Origin: Ruegeria sp. Ofav3-42
GTDB lineage: Bacteria; Pseudomonadota; Alphaproteobacteria; Rhodobacterales; Rhodobacteraceae
Direction of reading: 5' to 3'
Assembly (NCBI RefSeq): GCF_022347725.1
Contig: NZ_JAKRGB010000004.1
Span: 62,001-126,000, forward strand
Length of the DNA: 64,000 bases
Each line of letters begins with the position of its first letter. Position 1 is the stretch's first letter. Below the pieces are notes generated by a model that had not been told where the DNA came from, made no database searches, and worked only from the letters and a program-made list of their open reading frames with translations. This document shows positions 63,642 through 64,000 of the stretch, piece by piece. The translations under genes and the position numbers were made by a program.

Positions 63642-63958
63642 TAATACCCTTCCCGAAACTGTCTTGCCCCACACATACACATCCCGATCCGCGCGGGCGA
63701 GACAGGAAATTGCCGAGCGAGCATTCCAACGCGAACTGGTGCAACTGTACACAACAGATGCACTGATAAGTCATCAGATTTCGTTGGATGATGGTGCGGT
63801 CGAGATGCATTGAAGACTTGAACACGCCCGTTTCCGAACGCTTCAGATAGCTTCAAGAATACCGCTAAACCCCTGCCAAAAAATAAAAATATGGTTTCCA
63901 TTCACGTCAGAGTGGTTCACTGTGCCTCAAAGAACAAGGTGGACCAGAGGGTGGACCA
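63642..63958. other. Intergenic region before putative integrase
   Basis: 317 bp with the glycan-cluster promoter. No tRNA is visible. GGTGGACCA occurs twice at 63939-63959, 12 bp apart, just before the next start. An 86-codon minus frame here has no ribosome site or family features. Confidence 0.45.
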
Positions 63959-64000
63959 ATGCCAGCACTCAACAAGCTATCATCATTGCAGGTAAAGAAT
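63959..64000 (+). CDS. Possible tyrosine integrase N-terminus (3' end cut by window)
   Basis: ATG at 63959 opens 14 codons (MPALNKLSSLQVKN) to the window end. This resembles the start of phage-type integrases with a DUF4102-like arm-binding domain (LTxLQVKNAKPG). Only 14 residues are visible, so this is a weak call. If right, a prophage or island begins here. Confidence 0.35.
   Translation, partial: MPALNKLSSLQVKN

Noticed and set aside
63641..63901. 86-codon minus-strand frame upstream of the glycosyltransferase gene
   Set aside because: No ribosome site or family features; it lies in the presumed promoter region.
63642..63958. tRNA gene as integration target beside the putative integrase
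   Set aside because: No cloverleaf or TTCGAATC-like T-arm was found within the visible part.

Overview
The window looks like chromosome of a Roseobacter-group alphaproteobacterium (Rhodobacterales; Ruegeria/Phaeobacter-like). This rests on the GC-rich coding style and on marker neighbourhoods: DUF3305/DUF3306 formate dehydrogenase locus, CarD, FdxA, SUV3-like helicase, RpoH and DUF6476. No rRNA, tRNA or CRISPR array was recognised. The left end cuts a gene, and the right end stops 14 codons into what may be an integrase.

Layout. 1-2 kb: a truncated membrane-sensor/DnaQ-type exonuclease and a flavin reductase. 2-18.7 kb: a large formate dehydrogenase superlocus. It holds an Mrp/ApbC ATPase with two coupled accessory genes, an odd c-type cytochrome with a shrunken TupA-like domain, and a polyferredoxin. 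Next come DUF3305, DUF3306, a TorD chaperone, a small Tat protein and the alpha, beta and gamma subunits. A WD40-cytochrome c fusion, a 41-residue membrane peptide, a one-component HTH/binding-protein regulator and a TupBCA tungstate importer complete it. The enzyme is exported by Tat, probably carries W or Mo, and should pass formate electrons to the membrane cytochrome b and the periplasmic cytochromes.

18.8-30.1 kb: a reductive pyrimidine catabolic regulon. It contains a NMT1-type ABC importer, dihydropyrimidinase (HydA), a ureidopropionase-type amidohydrolase, the regulator RutR, and dihydropyrimidine dehydrogenase PreT/PreA. A perfect match to the E. coli RutR operator lies between the amidohydrolase gene and rutR, and two tandem degenerate copies lie upstream of preT. 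A lipoprotein with a (KG)n tail and poly-Asp end interrupts the region.

30.1-57.6 kb: mostly housekeeping and general metabolism: cupin, MetY, SIMPL protein, a GspL/PilP-like fusion, HppD with an AsnC regulator, a CPA2 antiporter, cobT/cobS, a K+ channel, CarD, FdxA, an S4 protein, the SUV3-like helicase, SCP2, PepF, EamA, a DksA-type zinc finger, a fasciclin-RTX exoprotein, RpoH, an RluA synthase and DUF6476.

57.6-63.6 kb: a surface-glycan type cluster with a sulfotransferase, two related glycosyltransferases, a fucosyltransferase-like/TPR fusion and an alpha/beta-fold protein. It abuts the putative integrase start, which suggests a variable locus or island boundary.
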